A stretch of DNA of 64,000 bases from Sphingobacterium sp. UBA2700 (lineage in GTDB: Bacteria > Bacteroidota > Bacteroidia > Sphingobacteriales > Sphingobacteriaceae). The notes below the pieces were generated by a model. It was not told the origin of the DNA, searched no databases, and saw only the letters and a list, made by a program, of their open reading frames with translations. This document shows, in pieces, positions 35,792 to 45,217 of this stretch (its first letter is position 1; every line of letters starts with the position of its first letter). The position numbers were made by a program, and so were the translations under genes. Location: the NCBI GenBank assembly GCA_002354335.1, contig DELI01000005.1, positions 354,385 to 418,384 of the forward strand. Reading direction: 5' to 3'.

Positions 35792-38700
35792 ATGGGTAAT
35801 AGAATACGAATTCTTCTACTGATTCTAACAGTTTTATTCTTAACGACGGCTATCACGATTAATAATATAGTCACTAAAGAAGATATGTTGGAATTGGATA
35901 CCCGCACCCTCTCCAACAATTTGCACCGTTCAGAAAAACTCGTAGACGAGTTTTTTGCAGACTCCAGCATGATGAAGGCTTTTCAGAATGTGGAGCTTTA
36001 CCCGACTCAGGTCTTGGATATCACCAAAAAGATCGGAGCAAAAGAACGAATCTTCTTTTTTGTATACAAGAATCATCAGCCCATCTTCTGGAGCACAAAC
36101 CTATTTGTACCGGTAAACGACTTGGGCTTCCAATCCGATGTTAATTATATTAAAGAAGATAATCGGCATCTCGTTGTCAAGCGGAAAGTCCTTTCAGATA
36201 ATAGCTCGTTATTAGCGATTATCCCCATCAAAGCTGATTTCCCGTTTACTAATCAGTATCTAGAGAATATCTTCAACGTGACCTTATTGAAGTCCGACAA
36301 CCTTGCTATTGCAGATTATACGGATACCGAGAACATCAAAAACATATACAGCAACAACGGATCTTACCTATTTTCTGTCAAGCTGAGCGAGGGTAAACAC
36401 GATAACATCTTTATCAATATACAGTTCGTCTGTTGGATATTTGCATCCCTATGCTTCCTGATATTTGTCCATAACATTAGTTACATGACTGCGAAGAATG
36501 GCCGACCTTGGCTGTCGATAGTATTCTTTGCAGTAATATTAACGCTCACCCGTTATGTAGATTTAAAAACCAATTGGCTTGCATCGCAATCCAGTTTAGG
36601 GCTATTTAACCCGAAATACTACGCCTTCAGCCCCATACTTCCGAATCTCTGGGCATTCCTCATGACTACCTTTTTTGTCATCTGGTTTGTTTTCTATGTT
36701 CGATCGGTTATGGGATTCCTGAAATATCCTGAGGCTTGGAAGAAACCGGCCATCGCGGGATTGATCGCGCTAGCGTCTATCTTAAGCATCTATTTCGTTT
36801 CAAATCTACTATTCTATCACTTATCGACCTTAATAACAAATAGCTCGCAAGTCAGTCTGGATTTCACACAGCTCTTGTCATTTGACACCTACAGCTGGAT
36901 CAATACACTGATCTTTTGTGTCAACATCGTTATCCTGCTATATTTCATCGATACCATCGTTGGCTTTCTCAAAAACATTCTGCCGAATACCACCTCTTTC
37001 CTGAATCTGCAGCTGATCGCATTAGTGACGGCCATTATTTTAAATGCCATTATTATTGGTGAGAATACCTTCTTCAATATATTCCTAGCAGGCGTTATCA
37101 TGCTGCGCGCATACAGCAACATGCGCATGAGTCTGAACCTACCGACGTTTATCCTGACATTGGTTTTCCTAGCATTTATGGCAACCTCTGTCTATATGCG
37201 TAGTGTACATGATAAGGTAGAGCAGGAAATGAAGGTAACACTAGGGCAATTGGAAGCCGAAGACGACTTTAACGCCCTAGCCCTATTTGTTGATCTAGAA
37301 AAAGATATTTTGAAAGACGAGCAGCTTAAACAGCTGTTTACTATCAGTCTCCCAAACACGCAGACGGAGATCATCAACCAGTATCTCAAAACGCATTACT
37401 TTAGTGGTTACCTGTCAAAATTCGAGTTCAGCAGCTATTTCTATTACGACCAAAGGCCACTTGAAAATTACAATTCCGATAAGATTGAAGAATACCGTGA
37501 AAAGGTAATCAACAACTCCACCAAGGTCCCACAGACGCAGAATTTTTACCGCGTCAGGAGCGAATTAGGAACTCATGAGTATTTCCTTCAGTTTGAAATA
37601 CCAATCGTTCGTAATGGCAGAGAGGATATGGTGCAGGTTTATTTAAACTTCAAGAATAAAGCCTTCAACGCATCGCTAAATTATCCTGTTATATTAGCAG
37701 ATAGCCGTTCCGAATTTATCAATAAACACAAGCAATTAGCTTCTTCCTTTGCCCTCTATCGCGACGGTTATTTAGTGACGCAGAACGGTTCATTTACCTA
37801 TCCGAATAGAGATGATAACTTTGCGAGCAAGATTGGACAATACAGCAATAATGAAAACTACAATGGCTATTTCCATGTCATCTATCGCCCGGATAACCAT
37901 ACGAGTTTAGTCGTAAGTACGCCTCAGCTAAACTTTTGGCAATCTATCGCGATTTTTTCATTCTTATTCCTGAGTCTTTACACCTTCTTCCTATTCTTTA
38001 ATTTCATAAGATATGTAAGTACCACAGTCACACGGCGCGCGTTCAACTTCAATAGTGTTAAATATCACTTCAAACTCTTGGTTAACCGTGTCCAGTATAG
38101 TACTCGTATTCAGACGATGATTGTTGGGGTGGTGATATTCGCTATTGTTATCTCCGGATTGATTACTTTCATCAGTATCTCCTACCAATTAGAAAAGGAC
38201 TCGGTAGAACAACGTCAGAAATACATTCTCGATGTTGTCAACAAAATTGAAAATTTGCTGCAGGAGTCTCCGAATCTGGATGAAAACCGCTTTGAAGATA
38301 TCTTGCAAAAGCTATCAGAAACTTCGGTAACAGACTTCAACTTATATGACAAGAACGGAAAGCTACGTTATACCTCGCAGCCGCGAATTTATGATATGGA
38401 GCTTATCTCTACCTATATCAATCCGACGGCCTTTAACAACTTAAACATTCGAAAGAAGACCGATTTATTCTTGAAAGAAAAGCTTGTCAAATTCGAATAT
38501 AATTCAAGTTTTGCTGCCATCAGAAATAATGACTACAACACGGTATTGTTTCTTAACATCCCTTATTTCACGACCGTAGAACAGGAAAATGCTAGCCAGA
38601 ACTTGCTCCTAAATACCTTATTGAACATCTATACGATCATCATCCTAGCCTTCGGATTCTTCACAGTGCTAGTTGCAAACTCGATTACAAAACCATTGAG

Positions 38701-39553
38701 CTTGATCGGTAGAAAGCTTTCTGAAACAATATTCAGCAATAAACCAAACGAGCCCCTTTATTGGGAAAGAGACGATGAGATCGGAGCACTGATCAAGGAG
38801 TACAACTACATGATCGTGAAGTTGGAGGAAAATGCTAAGCAATTGATGAATGCCGAGCGTGAATATGCGTGGCGCGAGATGGCTAAACAGATTGCTCATG
38901 AAATCAAGAACCCATTAACCCCAATGAAATTGGGCATCCAACAGCTCTCGCGAAGCTATAGAGAAGGTGACCCGCGCTTTGAAGAAAGATTCTATAAATT
39001 CTCCAACTCCTTTATTGAGCAGATCAACAGTCTGTCAAAGATTGCAACTGAGTTCTCTAACTTCGCAAAACTGCCAGACACCAACCTGACGAAGATCAAT
39101 ATTATTGAGAAGATCAATAAATCGGCAAATGTGTATCACAATACCCATAATACTTATATCAAAGTCATCAATAATACGGACCAAGAAAACATCTATGTAT
39201 TGGGTGATAGGGACCAGTTGCTAAGAACCTTCAATAACCTGTTGAAAAACTCGCTAGAAGCGTCCATAACACGTAAAAAACACCTGATTAGTGTCTTGGT
39301 TGATTATGCGGATGAAAAGCATGTCCGCATCCTATTAAAGGACAATGGTCTTGGTATACCAAGAGAGCTGGTACCAAAGATCTTCCAACCGAACTTTACA
39401 ACAAAAAGCTCCGGAACAGGATTAGGATTAGCCTTCGTAAAGAAAACCGTTGAGTCTATGAAGGGCCAGATATCCTTTACTACCTTCGAAGGAATCGGCA
39501 CTACCTTTACGATTATCCTTCCGCTTTATAATGAGGAAACGCTAGAAGGGTAG
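35792..39553 (+). CDS. Large NtrY-like sensor histidine kinase
   Basis: 1253 aa. One N-terminal span, a periplasmic loop, then a cluster of ~8 spans (residues ~205-475), a second extracytoplasmic domain, another span (YSTRIQTMIVGVVIFAIVISG), a HAMP-like linker (NSITKPLSLIGRKL), and a kinase core: His1036 in AHEIKNPLTPMKLG, N box NNLLKNSLEAS, G boxes DNGLGIP and GTGLGLAF. The ENPLTP/KNPLTP-type H box is typical of the NtrY family. No response regulator gene is adjacent. Signal unknown; the size and doubled membrane modules are unusual. Confidence 0.88.
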   Translation: MGNRIRILLLILTVLFLTTAITINNIVTKEDMLELDTRTLSNNLHRSEKLVDEFFADSSMMKAFQNVELYPTQVLDITKKIGAKERIFFFVYKNHQPIFWSTNLFVPVNDLGFQSDVNYIKEDNRHLVVKRKVLSDNSSLLAIIPIKADFPFTNQYLENIFNVTLLKSDNLAIADYTDTENIKNIYSNNGSYLFSVKLSEGKHDNIFINIQFVCWIFASLCFLIFVHNISYMTAKNGRPWLSIVFFAVILTLTRYVDLKTNWLASQSSLGLFNPKYYAFSPILPNLWAFLMTTFFVIWFVFYVRSVMGFLKYPEAWKKPAIAGLIALASILSIYFVSNLLFYHLSTLITNSSQVSLDFTQLLSFDTYSWINTLIFCVNIVILLYFIDTIVGFLKNILPNTTSFLNLQLIALVTAIILNAIIIGENTFFNIFLAGVIMLRAYSNMRMSLNLPTFILTLVFLAFMATSVYMRSVHDKVEQEMKVTLGQLEAEDDFNALALFVDLEKDILKDEQLKQLFTISLPNTQTEIINQYLKTHYFSGYLSKFEFSSYFYYDQRPLENYNSDKIEEYREKVINNSTKVPQTQNFYRVRSELGTHEYFLQFEIPIVRNGREDMVQVYLNFKNKAFNASLNYPVILADSRSEFINKHKQLASSFALYRDGYLVTQNGSFTYPNRDDNFASKIGQYSNNENYNGYFHVIYRPDNHTSLVVSTPQLNFWQSIAIFSFLFLSLYTFFLFFNFIRYVSTTVTRRAFNFNSVKYHFKLLVNRVQYSTRIQTMIVGVVIFAIVISGLITFISISYQLEKDSVEQRQKYILDVVNKIENLLQESPNLDENRFEDILQKLSETSVTDFNLYDKNGKLRYTSQPRIYDMELISTYINPTAFNNLNIRKKTDLFLKEKLVKFEYNSSFAAIRNNDYNTVLFLNIPYFTTVEQENASQNLLLNTLLNIYTIIILAFGFFTVLVANSITKPLSLIGRKLSETIFSNKPNEPLYWERDDEIGALIKEYNYMIVKLEENAKQLMNAEREYAWREMAKQIAHEIKNPLTPMKLGIQQLSRSYREGDPRFEERFYKFSNSFIEQINSLSKIATEFSNFAKLPDTNLTKINIIEKINKSANVYHNTHNTYIKVINNTDQENIYVLGDRDQLLRTFNNLLKNSLEASITRKKHLISVLVDYADEKHVRILLKDNGLGIPRELVPKIFQPNFTTKSSGTGLGLAFVKKTVESMKGQISFTTFEGIGTTFTIILPLYNEETLEG

Positions 39554-39891
39554 CTATAAACCCAATCTTCTAGCCTGGCATAACAGTGCCTATGCTTTTA
39601 CGTTGTTTACAAGCATTAAAGCGGTGTAGCTTTCAATACTATTTAACGACAAACGGCTTCTTCCGAAGCCATTGAGGCAATAGTGAATCTTATAAGAGTT
39701 TCGTAAGTAAGACGACATCTTTATACATCTTGTAGTTTCTCTAGGTAATAGATCAAAATCTTCCCCAGCTAACCTACATGCACAAACAAAAGGTCATACA
39801 GATACCACAATAAACCCTTTATCAAGACAATTTAGCGCTAGATATAGAGAACATCTTGCGACGCGTATGATTAAGTACGAGACACCGATAT
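39554..39891. other. Intergenic stretch after the kinase gene
   Basis: About 340 nt without a believable ORF. It holds a small hairpin GGCTTC-TTCC-GAAGCC at 39655-39670 with no T-run. Otherwise nothing recognised. Confidence 0.4.
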
Positions 39892-39935
39892 AAAAGAGAA
39901 GCGGGCTTCCTAAATAGGAAACCCGCTTCTCTTTT
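39892..39935 (-). terminator. Terminator of the coiled-coil gene, bidirectional
   Basis: Long stem: 39892-39910 (AAAAGAGAAGCGGGCTTCC) with 39917-39935, one mismatch, T4 runs on both sides. Faces the convergent kinase gene as well. Confidence 0.88.
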
Positions 39936-39952
39936 ATCGTATAATATTTTTA

Positions 39953-40894
39953 TTATTTCAAGACAATGGATGCTCTCCCCATAATGGAGTTATCTGCATA
40001 GAGCAAAATGGTGTAAGCCCCTTTTTGAAAGCGCTCGCCGTTATTACCCCACTCCATCTGATACTCTTGTCCGTTATTCGTAAAGTTTATGCTCTCTTTA
40101 AAACTGTACTGCAGCTTCTCACCATGAACGTAGAATATATCTTCTGAATTTGCTTCCAAATTTCCTTTGGGATTGATTACACGAACGAAAATATCTTTCT
40201 TACCTGTACTCGCTAAGGGATTATCAGCTACAGTAAAGCTGATTTGAAGCTTATCGATTCGTTTCGACTTCGTCTCGATCTCTATCACGCCACCCTTCTT
40301 CTCTTCTACACCGGCAATATGAATATTTGAAACTTTGATGGAAGACGCTTTGTTAATCTTCTCGTTTAAGATTTTGGTTTGTTTGCTTAGGTTTTCAGAT
40401 TGCTGACGACTTGCGGTCACTTCATTTTTCAAATCAGTATTCGCTTCCGCCAATAACTCATTTTTTATGCGTAACTCCGTCACCTGATCTTTCATACGCG
40501 AAACTTGAGTTTTCAACTGATAAACTTGCTGTTTAGCATCCTCAATTTGCTGATCCGTGATCTCGCCACTTTCCAGACTGCTGCGTAAATCTTCAATTCT
40601 CACGCGCGCATCTTGTTCTGCTGATTGAAACTCATCCGCTGAACCATTATATTGTGATTTAATATTATCTAGCTCTGCCTCGATGCGATCAATCTCAGAT
40701 TGCAGACTTTCTTTCTGTAAAGTCACTGTATATAGCTTCTCACCCGACGATTTAAACTTTACATAGAAATATATATTCGTCGCTAAAAGTGCTGCTATCG
40801 CTATAATGAAAAAGTAGATCTTCGAACTATCACGTTTTAAGGCGACCTGTTCTTGATCTTCGTTCATTCCTGTATTTTGTATTCCTGTTTTCAT
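39953..40894 (-). CDS. Membrane-anchored coiled-coil protein of unknown function
   Basis: 313 aa. Short cytoplasmic N-terminus, one span (IYFFIIAIAALLATNIYFYV, ~27-46), then a long heptad-patterned helix (~60-185) rich in Glu, Gln and Lys, then a C-terminal beta domain (~190-313) with IDKLQISFTVADN and KGAYTILLYADN. I recognise the layout as a conserved Bacteroidota hypothetical but no function. The C-terminal domain lies in the periplasm by topology. ATG at residue 10 is an alternative start. Alone between gmd and the kinase gene. Confidence 0.7.
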   Translation of the reverse strand: MKTGIQNTGMNEDQEQVALKRDSSKIYFFIIAIAALLATNIYFYVKFKSSGEKLYTVTLQKESLQSEIDRIEAELDNIKSQYNGSADEFQSAEQDARVRIEDLRSSLESGEITDQQIEDAKQQVYQLKTQVSRMKDQVTELRIKNELLAEANTDLKNEVTASRQQSENLSKQTKILNEKINKASSIKVSNIHIAGVEEKKGGVIEIETKSKRIDKLQISFTVADNPLASTGKKDIFVRVINPKGNLEANSEDIFYVHGEKLQYSFKESINFTNNGQEYQMEWGNNGERFQKGAYTILLYADNSIMGRASIVLK

Positions 40895-41011
40895 GATGCT
40901 TGCACGTACGTCTCGCCGAAACGAAGATTAGATTAATCAATTAGACAACGTACGTTTAATATTCTATTAACATATTCGTAAAATCCAACGCAAAAACTGT
41001 TCCAACTCTAA

Positions 41012-42148
41012 TTATTCAAAATAATTTAAAGTCGTGAAACCGCCCTTCTTAAGATACTCTTCGCGCTGCATAACTTTCAGATCCGAAAGAACCATCTCAT
41101 TGACCAGCATATCAAGCGAATACCTTGGTTTCCAACCCAATTTGTTTTGCGCTTTTGAAGGATCGCCGATCAATAAATCCACCTCCGTCGGACGGTAATA
41201 TTGCGGATCCACTTTAACAACAGTCTGTCCTAGTTTGATAGACTCAGCGCTAAGCCCCAACTCTTGCAATCGCTCCTCATCGCGATCAATAATCACTGCC
41301 TTTTCAGCCTCTCCTTTTCCACTAAACTCAATCTCTATTCCTAACTCGGCGAAAGCCATGCGAACAAATTCACGCACCGTCGTCGTCACGCCTGTTGCAA
41401 TAACAAAGTCTTCCGGCTTTTCCTGCTGTAAAATCAGCCACATTGCTTCCACATAATCTCTCGCATGTCCCCAATCGCGTTGTGCTGACAAATTACCTAA
41501 GTATAGCTTATCCTGCAGCCCCAATGCAATCTTTGCGGCAGCTCTTGTAATCTTACGCGTAACAAAGGTCTCCCCGCGCACAGGGCTCTCATGGTTGAAC
41601 AGAATCCCGTTACAGGCAAACATATGATAAGCTTCGCGATAATTTACCGTAATCCAGTATGCATACATCTTAGCAACAGCATAGGGGCTTCGAGGGTAAA
41701 AAGGAGTAGTCTCACTTTGTGGAACCTCCTGCACCAAACCATAAAGTTCAGACGTTGATGCCTGATATACTTTCGTATGTTTGACTAGACCCAAAAGGCG
41801 AACCGCCTCGAGTATGCGCAACATCCCGATACCATCTGCATTCGCCGTATATTCCGGGGTATCAAAACTTACTTTTACATGCGATTGCGCAGCAAGGTTA
41901 TAAATCTCATGCGGGCGCGTCTCTTGAATCACACGGATTAAATTCGTCGAATCCGTCAAATCACCGTAATGAAGTACGAAATTCCTTCCTAATTCATGAG
42001 GATCCTGATATAAATGATCGATACGATCAGTGTTGAACAAGGAACTTCTTCTTTTCAACCCATGCACCATATAGCCTTTTTTCAATAGAAACTCAGCTAA
42101 ATATGCGCCATCCTGACCCGTAATCCCTGTAATTAGTGCAACTTTCAT
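41012..42148 (-). CDS. gmd: GDP-mannose 4,6-dehydratase
   Basis: 378 aa from ATG 42148, which gives the family's MKVALITG start; ATG 42163 adds five residues. Makes GDP-4-keto-6-deoxymannose, precursor of GDP-fucose and other deoxysugars for surface glycans. NADP-binding GITGQDG near residue 9-15, catalytic Thr/Glu in STSELYG, YxxxK in [19 protein letters not shown] and the C-terminal YYRPTEVD. A fcl/wcaG epimerase gene is not adjacent. Confidence 0.95.
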   Translation of the reverse strand: MKVALITGITGQDGAYLAEFLLKKGYMVHGLKRRSSLFNTDRIDHLYQDPHELGRNFVLHYGDLTDSTNLIRVIQETRPHEIYNLAAQSHVKVSFDTPEYTANADGIGMLRILEAVRLLGLVKHTKVYQASTSELYGLVQEVPQSETTPFYPRSPYAVAKMYAYWITVNYREAYHMFACNGILFNHESPVRGETFVTRKITRAAAKIALGLQDKLYLGNLSAQRDWGHARDYVEAMWLILQQEKPEDFVIATGVTTTVREFVRMAFAELGIEIEFSGKGEAEKAVIIDRDEERLQELGLSAESIKLGQTVVKVDPQYYRPTEVDLLIGDPSKAQNKLGWKPRYSLDMLVNEMVLSDLKVMQREEYLKKGGFTTLNYFE

Positions 42149-42182
42149 ATATTCTGGATTCATCCAATGCGTAAAAATTATG

Positions 42183-42190
42183 CAAATATA
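42183..42190 (-). promoter_or_regulatory. gmd -7 promoter element
   Basis: Minus-strand TATATTTG matches TAnnTTTG, with a TTG (complement of 42208-42210) about 17 nt upstream. Confidence 0.5.
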
Positions 42191-42229
42191 TTTAAAATTA
42201 CTGCAAACAATTGATGTTTAAACAACAAA

Positions 42230-42250
42230 GCCGCAGAAAATTTCTGCGGC
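42230..42250 (-). terminator. Terminator of the lipocalin-like gene
   Basis: GCCGCAGAAA and TTTCTGCGGC, 10-bp stem with a one-base centre (the loop opens in practice); a T-containing tract follows on the minus strand. Confidence 0.7.
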
Positions 42251-42274
42251 TCCTTAGTTTTTCTTGTGCTATCC

Positions 42275-42820
42275 TTAGTTAGCGCGTGTGAAATTGAACA
42301 CCAAATGCCCTTGTCCTTGATCCAATGGAATTGGCATACGCATCGTCATTCCATTCTCATCAGCGAACGAAAGATCTAAGCGGTATCCGCTCGTCACGTT
42401 AGACGCTTTGTCTCCGGCATAAACTTTCTTGAATTGGAAAGCTGGCTCACCGCCGGTTTTACCAGGATTAAAAATAGACCATACGATGTTACGAACCGCG
42501 CCGTTTGCACATAATGTACCATCAGCATTGAACGTAATAGTACCACGCTGTGCACCGCCCGGTAAATCCCAAACCGAACCAATGAAACAATCTACAGGAG
42601 CTTCATCAAAAATGTTCTTGATTGTATAAGAACTCGGAATGTTTTCACGTTCAACAGAATTCAACACCCATTTACCTTTAACACCAGCGCGCCATTGTGA
42701 TGCAGTAGGACCTTGAGAAGTCTCTGTACCACCAACTGTAGATTTTTTCTGCGCACCGCAACTTCCTAAAATTAACACCATAGTTAACAAGGACAAAAAG
42801 GATAAAATACGTTTATGCAT
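42275..42820 (-). CDS. Lipocalin-like lipoprotein
   Basis: 181 aa from ATG 42820. Lipobox ILGSC. After a Ser/Thr linker comes GKWVLNSVER, the start of a lipocalin-type beta domain, with GTITFNADGTLCANG and a final GHLVFNFTRA strand. Small-molecule binding is a family property; the ligand is unknown. The pair of Cys (DCFIG and LCANG) may form a disulfide. TAAACTTTG, a 1-nt variant of the -7 box, ends 4 nt before the ATG. Confidence 0.72.
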   Translation of the reverse strand: MHKRILSFLSLLTMVLILGSCGAQKKSTVGGTETSQGPTASQWRAGVKGKWVLNSVERENIPSSYTIKNIFDEAPVDCFIGSVWDLPGGAQRGTITFNADGTLCANGAVRNIVWSIFNPGKTGGEPAFQFKKVYAGDKASNVTSGYRLDLSFADENGMTMRMPIPLDQGQGHLVFNFTRAN

Positions 42821-42884
42821 ATTACAAAGTTTAAAATAGTATATTAAATGTATATTAGTAACCTCAAAAAACAACGATATTTTG

Positions 42885-43208
42885 ATGAACACTACTTCCA
42901 AAAATCATACCATAAGCAAAATCGTTGCCAAGGCGATATTACGAATTGTTATGATTATCCTCATTATCGGAATAGCATACTCCTTCAGCAAAGATGCTAA
43001 TTTATTGAAGAACATTTCGTTATATTTTCCACACAAATGGGCTATATTTGCACCCATTTCACTATTTATTATTTTTATTATACTAATGGTGATTATGCTC
43101 CGAGAAAAATATAAAAGAATAGACATCAACTGGTTGTTCTCTTTAGCAGGCGCATTCCTCTTTGTCTACCTCATGATGCTTTTCTCGAAAATATACCCAT
43201 TATTATAA
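42885..43208 (+). CDS. Small membrane protein, unknown
   Basis: 107 aa from ATG 42885 (MNTTSKNHT). Three hydrophobic spans: ILRIVMIILIIGIAYSF, IFAPISLFIIFIILMVIML, and WLFSLAGAFLFVYLMMLF. No family recognised. 13 nt before a YbhN-type gene and likely in one operon with it and the SDR gene. Confidence 0.65.
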   Translation: MNTTSKNHTISKIVAKAILRIVMIILIIGIAYSFSKDANLLKNISLYFPHKWAIFAPISLFIIFIILMVIMLREKYKRIDINWLFSLAGAFLFVYLMMLFSKIYPLL

Positions 43209-43221
43209 TTGATCTTTGCCC

Positions 43222-44142
43222 ATGCAAGACTCGAAAGTTTGGAATATAGTAAAAAACCTGCTGAAAGTACTCATCACTTTTGCTGCAGTATACTGGGTTT
43301 CCACCAAGATATCATTGACCGAGTTAAAAGACGTTCTGAGCGACAGCAATCCCCTCTATTTGCTGCTCGCCTTTCTTGCTTACTGCTGCTCCATTTTAGT
43401 GGCCTCTTCGCGCCTCAACTCATTCTTCAAAGCAATCGGATTAAAGCTTTCCGAACGTTATAATTTTCGTCTTTATCAACTCGGGCTACTATACAACTTC
43501 TTTCTGCCCGGTGGAATCGGTGGCGATGGCTACAAAATATTCTTCCTAAAGAAGACATTCCAGATATCAAGACGACAAGTACTTGGCGCTGTATTCTTTG
43601 ACCGCCTAAGCGGACTCTGGGCATTATGTATTGTGGCCGGAACGCTCGTTATTTTTATGCCGCGTTTGGCAATCCCGAACTACATCACCATCGCCGTGCT
43701 TGCACTGGGAACCATTAGCTACCTGTTTATATTGAGAACATTTTTCAAGCAGTTCCTCAATAATTTTATCGTCACCCATTTTAAAGCGCTCGCCGTTCAA
43801 GGTTTTCAAACCATCACTGCCATCTTTATACTCTATGCGATGAACTTCGATGGTAAGTTCTCCCCTTACCTCTTAATTTTTATGGTATCTTCGCTCGTAG
43901 CTATCGTACCTTCGATTGGTGGAGCCATCGGACTGCGAGAAACGGTGATCTTTAGCTTAGCAACATATCTACAATTAGATCAGCACATAGCCGTTACCAT
44001 TAGTTTGATATTTTACATCATCTCGCTTTTAGTAGCGTCAAGTGGTATTTATTATATTTTCCGACCGCAGCGCCTGGGTGCAGACAAACTCCCGTCAGCA
44101 AAAGAGGTCGAGGAAGAAATTGAAAAAGAAGAAGAAGAATAA
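43222..44142 (+). CDS. YbhN/UPF0104-type membrane protein (flippase-like domain)
   Basis: 306 aa, about eight spans, with the conserved family signature LYNFFLPGGIGGDGYK and VPSIGGAIGLRE. Related to the membrane part of lysyl-phosphatidylglycerol synthases; acts on lipids or lipid-linked sugars by inference. Acidic tail (EVEEEIEKEEEE). ATG 43222 preferred; the TTG at 43216 is part of a near -7 box. Its stop overlaps the next ATG (TAATG). Confidence 0.8.
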   Translation: MQDSKVWNIVKNLLKVLITFAAVYWVSTKISLTELKDVLSDSNPLYLLLAFLAYCCSILVASSRLNSFFKAIGLKLSERYNFRLYQLGLLYNFFLPGGIGGDGYKIFFLKKTFQISRRQVLGAVFFDRLSGLWALCIVAGTLVIFMPRLAIPNYITIAVLALGTISYLFILRTFFKQFLNNFIVTHFKALAVQGFQTITAIFILYAMNFDGKFSPYLLIFMVSSLVAIVPSIGGAIGLRETVIFSLATYLQLDQHIAVTISLIFYIISLLVASSGIYYIFRPQRLGADKLPSAKEVEEEIEKEEEE

Positions 44143-44852
44143 TGGCAAATATTATCATAACAGGAGCAAGTAGTGGTATTGGCTTCGAAGCAGTATTGGA
44201 TTTAACAGCAAATAAGGAGCATAAAGTAATCGCATTAGCGCGTTCAGCAGACAAGCTTCGCAAGCTGCATGAAATCGCTAGTTCCTTAAACCACGACGGT
44301 GGAACACTGTATCCCGCGCAATTCGATATTGTGTATGACAATTATCCAGACTCCTTAGTTCCCTTCATTCAATCCAAATTTGAAGAGGTTGATATCCTAA
44401 TCAATAATGCGGGCGCTTTAATCAACAAACCATTCTTAGAAACAACGAATGAAGATTTTGCACAGATGCTGCAGTCGAACTTGATTGGGCATATCAATAT
44501 GATCCGTCATATTGCACCCCTAATGAAAGAAGGTAGCCATATCGTTAATATTAGTAGTATGGGCGGTTTTCAGGGCTCTGCCAAGTTCCCGGGACTAGCG
44601 GCCTACTCCACTAGCAAAGCTGCATTAGCTGTATTGACCGAGTGCTTAGCCGAAGAATTCAAAGAGCAGGGCATCAAAGTAAACTGTCTGGCATTGGGAT
44701 CTTCGCAGACCGAAATGTTCGAAGCGGCATTCCCTGGAGTCGAAGCCGGAACATTAGCCTTTGAAATGGGCCGATACATCGCTGAATTCGCGCAGAATGG
44801 CCATAAATATTATAACGGAAAGATACTGCCCGTGGCAAATACAACGCCATAA
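44142..44852 (+). CDS. Short-chain dehydrogenase/reductase
   Basis: 236 aa, classical SDR. Cofactor motif GASSGIG near residue 8, NNAG, catalytic Ser in NISSMGG and YSTSKAA (Tyr and Lys). An NADP(H)- or NAD(H)-dependent ketone/alcohol enzyme; substrate unknown. Translationally coupled to the YbhN-type gene. Confidence 0.87.
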   Translation: MANIIITGASSGIGFEAVLDLTANKEHKVIALARSADKLRKLHEIASSLNHDGGTLYPAQFDIVYDNYPDSLVPFIQSKFEEVDILINNAGALINKPFLETTNEDFAQMLQSNLIGHINMIRHIAPLMKEGSHIVNISSMGGFQGSAKFPGLAAYSTSKAALAVLTECLAEEFKEQGIKVNCLALGSSQTEMFEAAFPGVEAGTLAFEMGRYIAEFAQNGHKYYNGKILPVANTTP

Positions 44853-44871
44853 CCCAATAACAAAAAATTTG

Positions 44872-44895
44872 AGCCCTATTTCCTATAGGGCTTTT
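44872..44895 (+). terminator. Terminator of the YbhN-SDR operon
   Basis: AGCCCTAT (44872-44879) with ATAGGGCT (44885-44892), then T4. Confidence 0.8.
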
Positions 44896-45217
44896 CTATT
44901 TTATCAGCCTTTTCCTCCAAATTTTCTTGAAAACCCCGCGTCAGGAGAGCTATTCATTTAACGTTTTCCATTCCCTAATATGGTTAACAAAGTTTTTTAA
45001 CGAAAAACAATAATAAATCAGATTTATTTATAAATTTACTATAAGTAAATGCTCAAACAATTACATTCCAAGCCGAATGACCTAAAAGCTTAACTAATCT
45101 TCCATTTTTAGTTAAATACATACATTCCGTACCAACGATAAACAAACTCAACGCATAAGCATTTTTGGGCGCAGCCCTTAGAACAACAACAAATTAATTA
45201 ACTAGAAAACTTAAATT
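44896..45217. other. AT-rich leader region upstream of susC-like gene
   Basis: About 320 nt. A near -7 box TAAATTTA occurs around 45030 and nothing better closer in. No anti-sigma/ECF or hybrid-sensor gene lies beside it. No clear dyad. Confidence 0.35.

Noticed and set aside
39554..39891. tRNA or small RNA gene after the kinase
   Set aside because: No cloverleaf or CCA end, only a 6-bp hairpin.
43043..43050. TATATTTG promoter box inside the 42885 gene
   Set aside because: Located inside coding sequence 170 nt before the next ATG; could be chance in an AT-rich gene.
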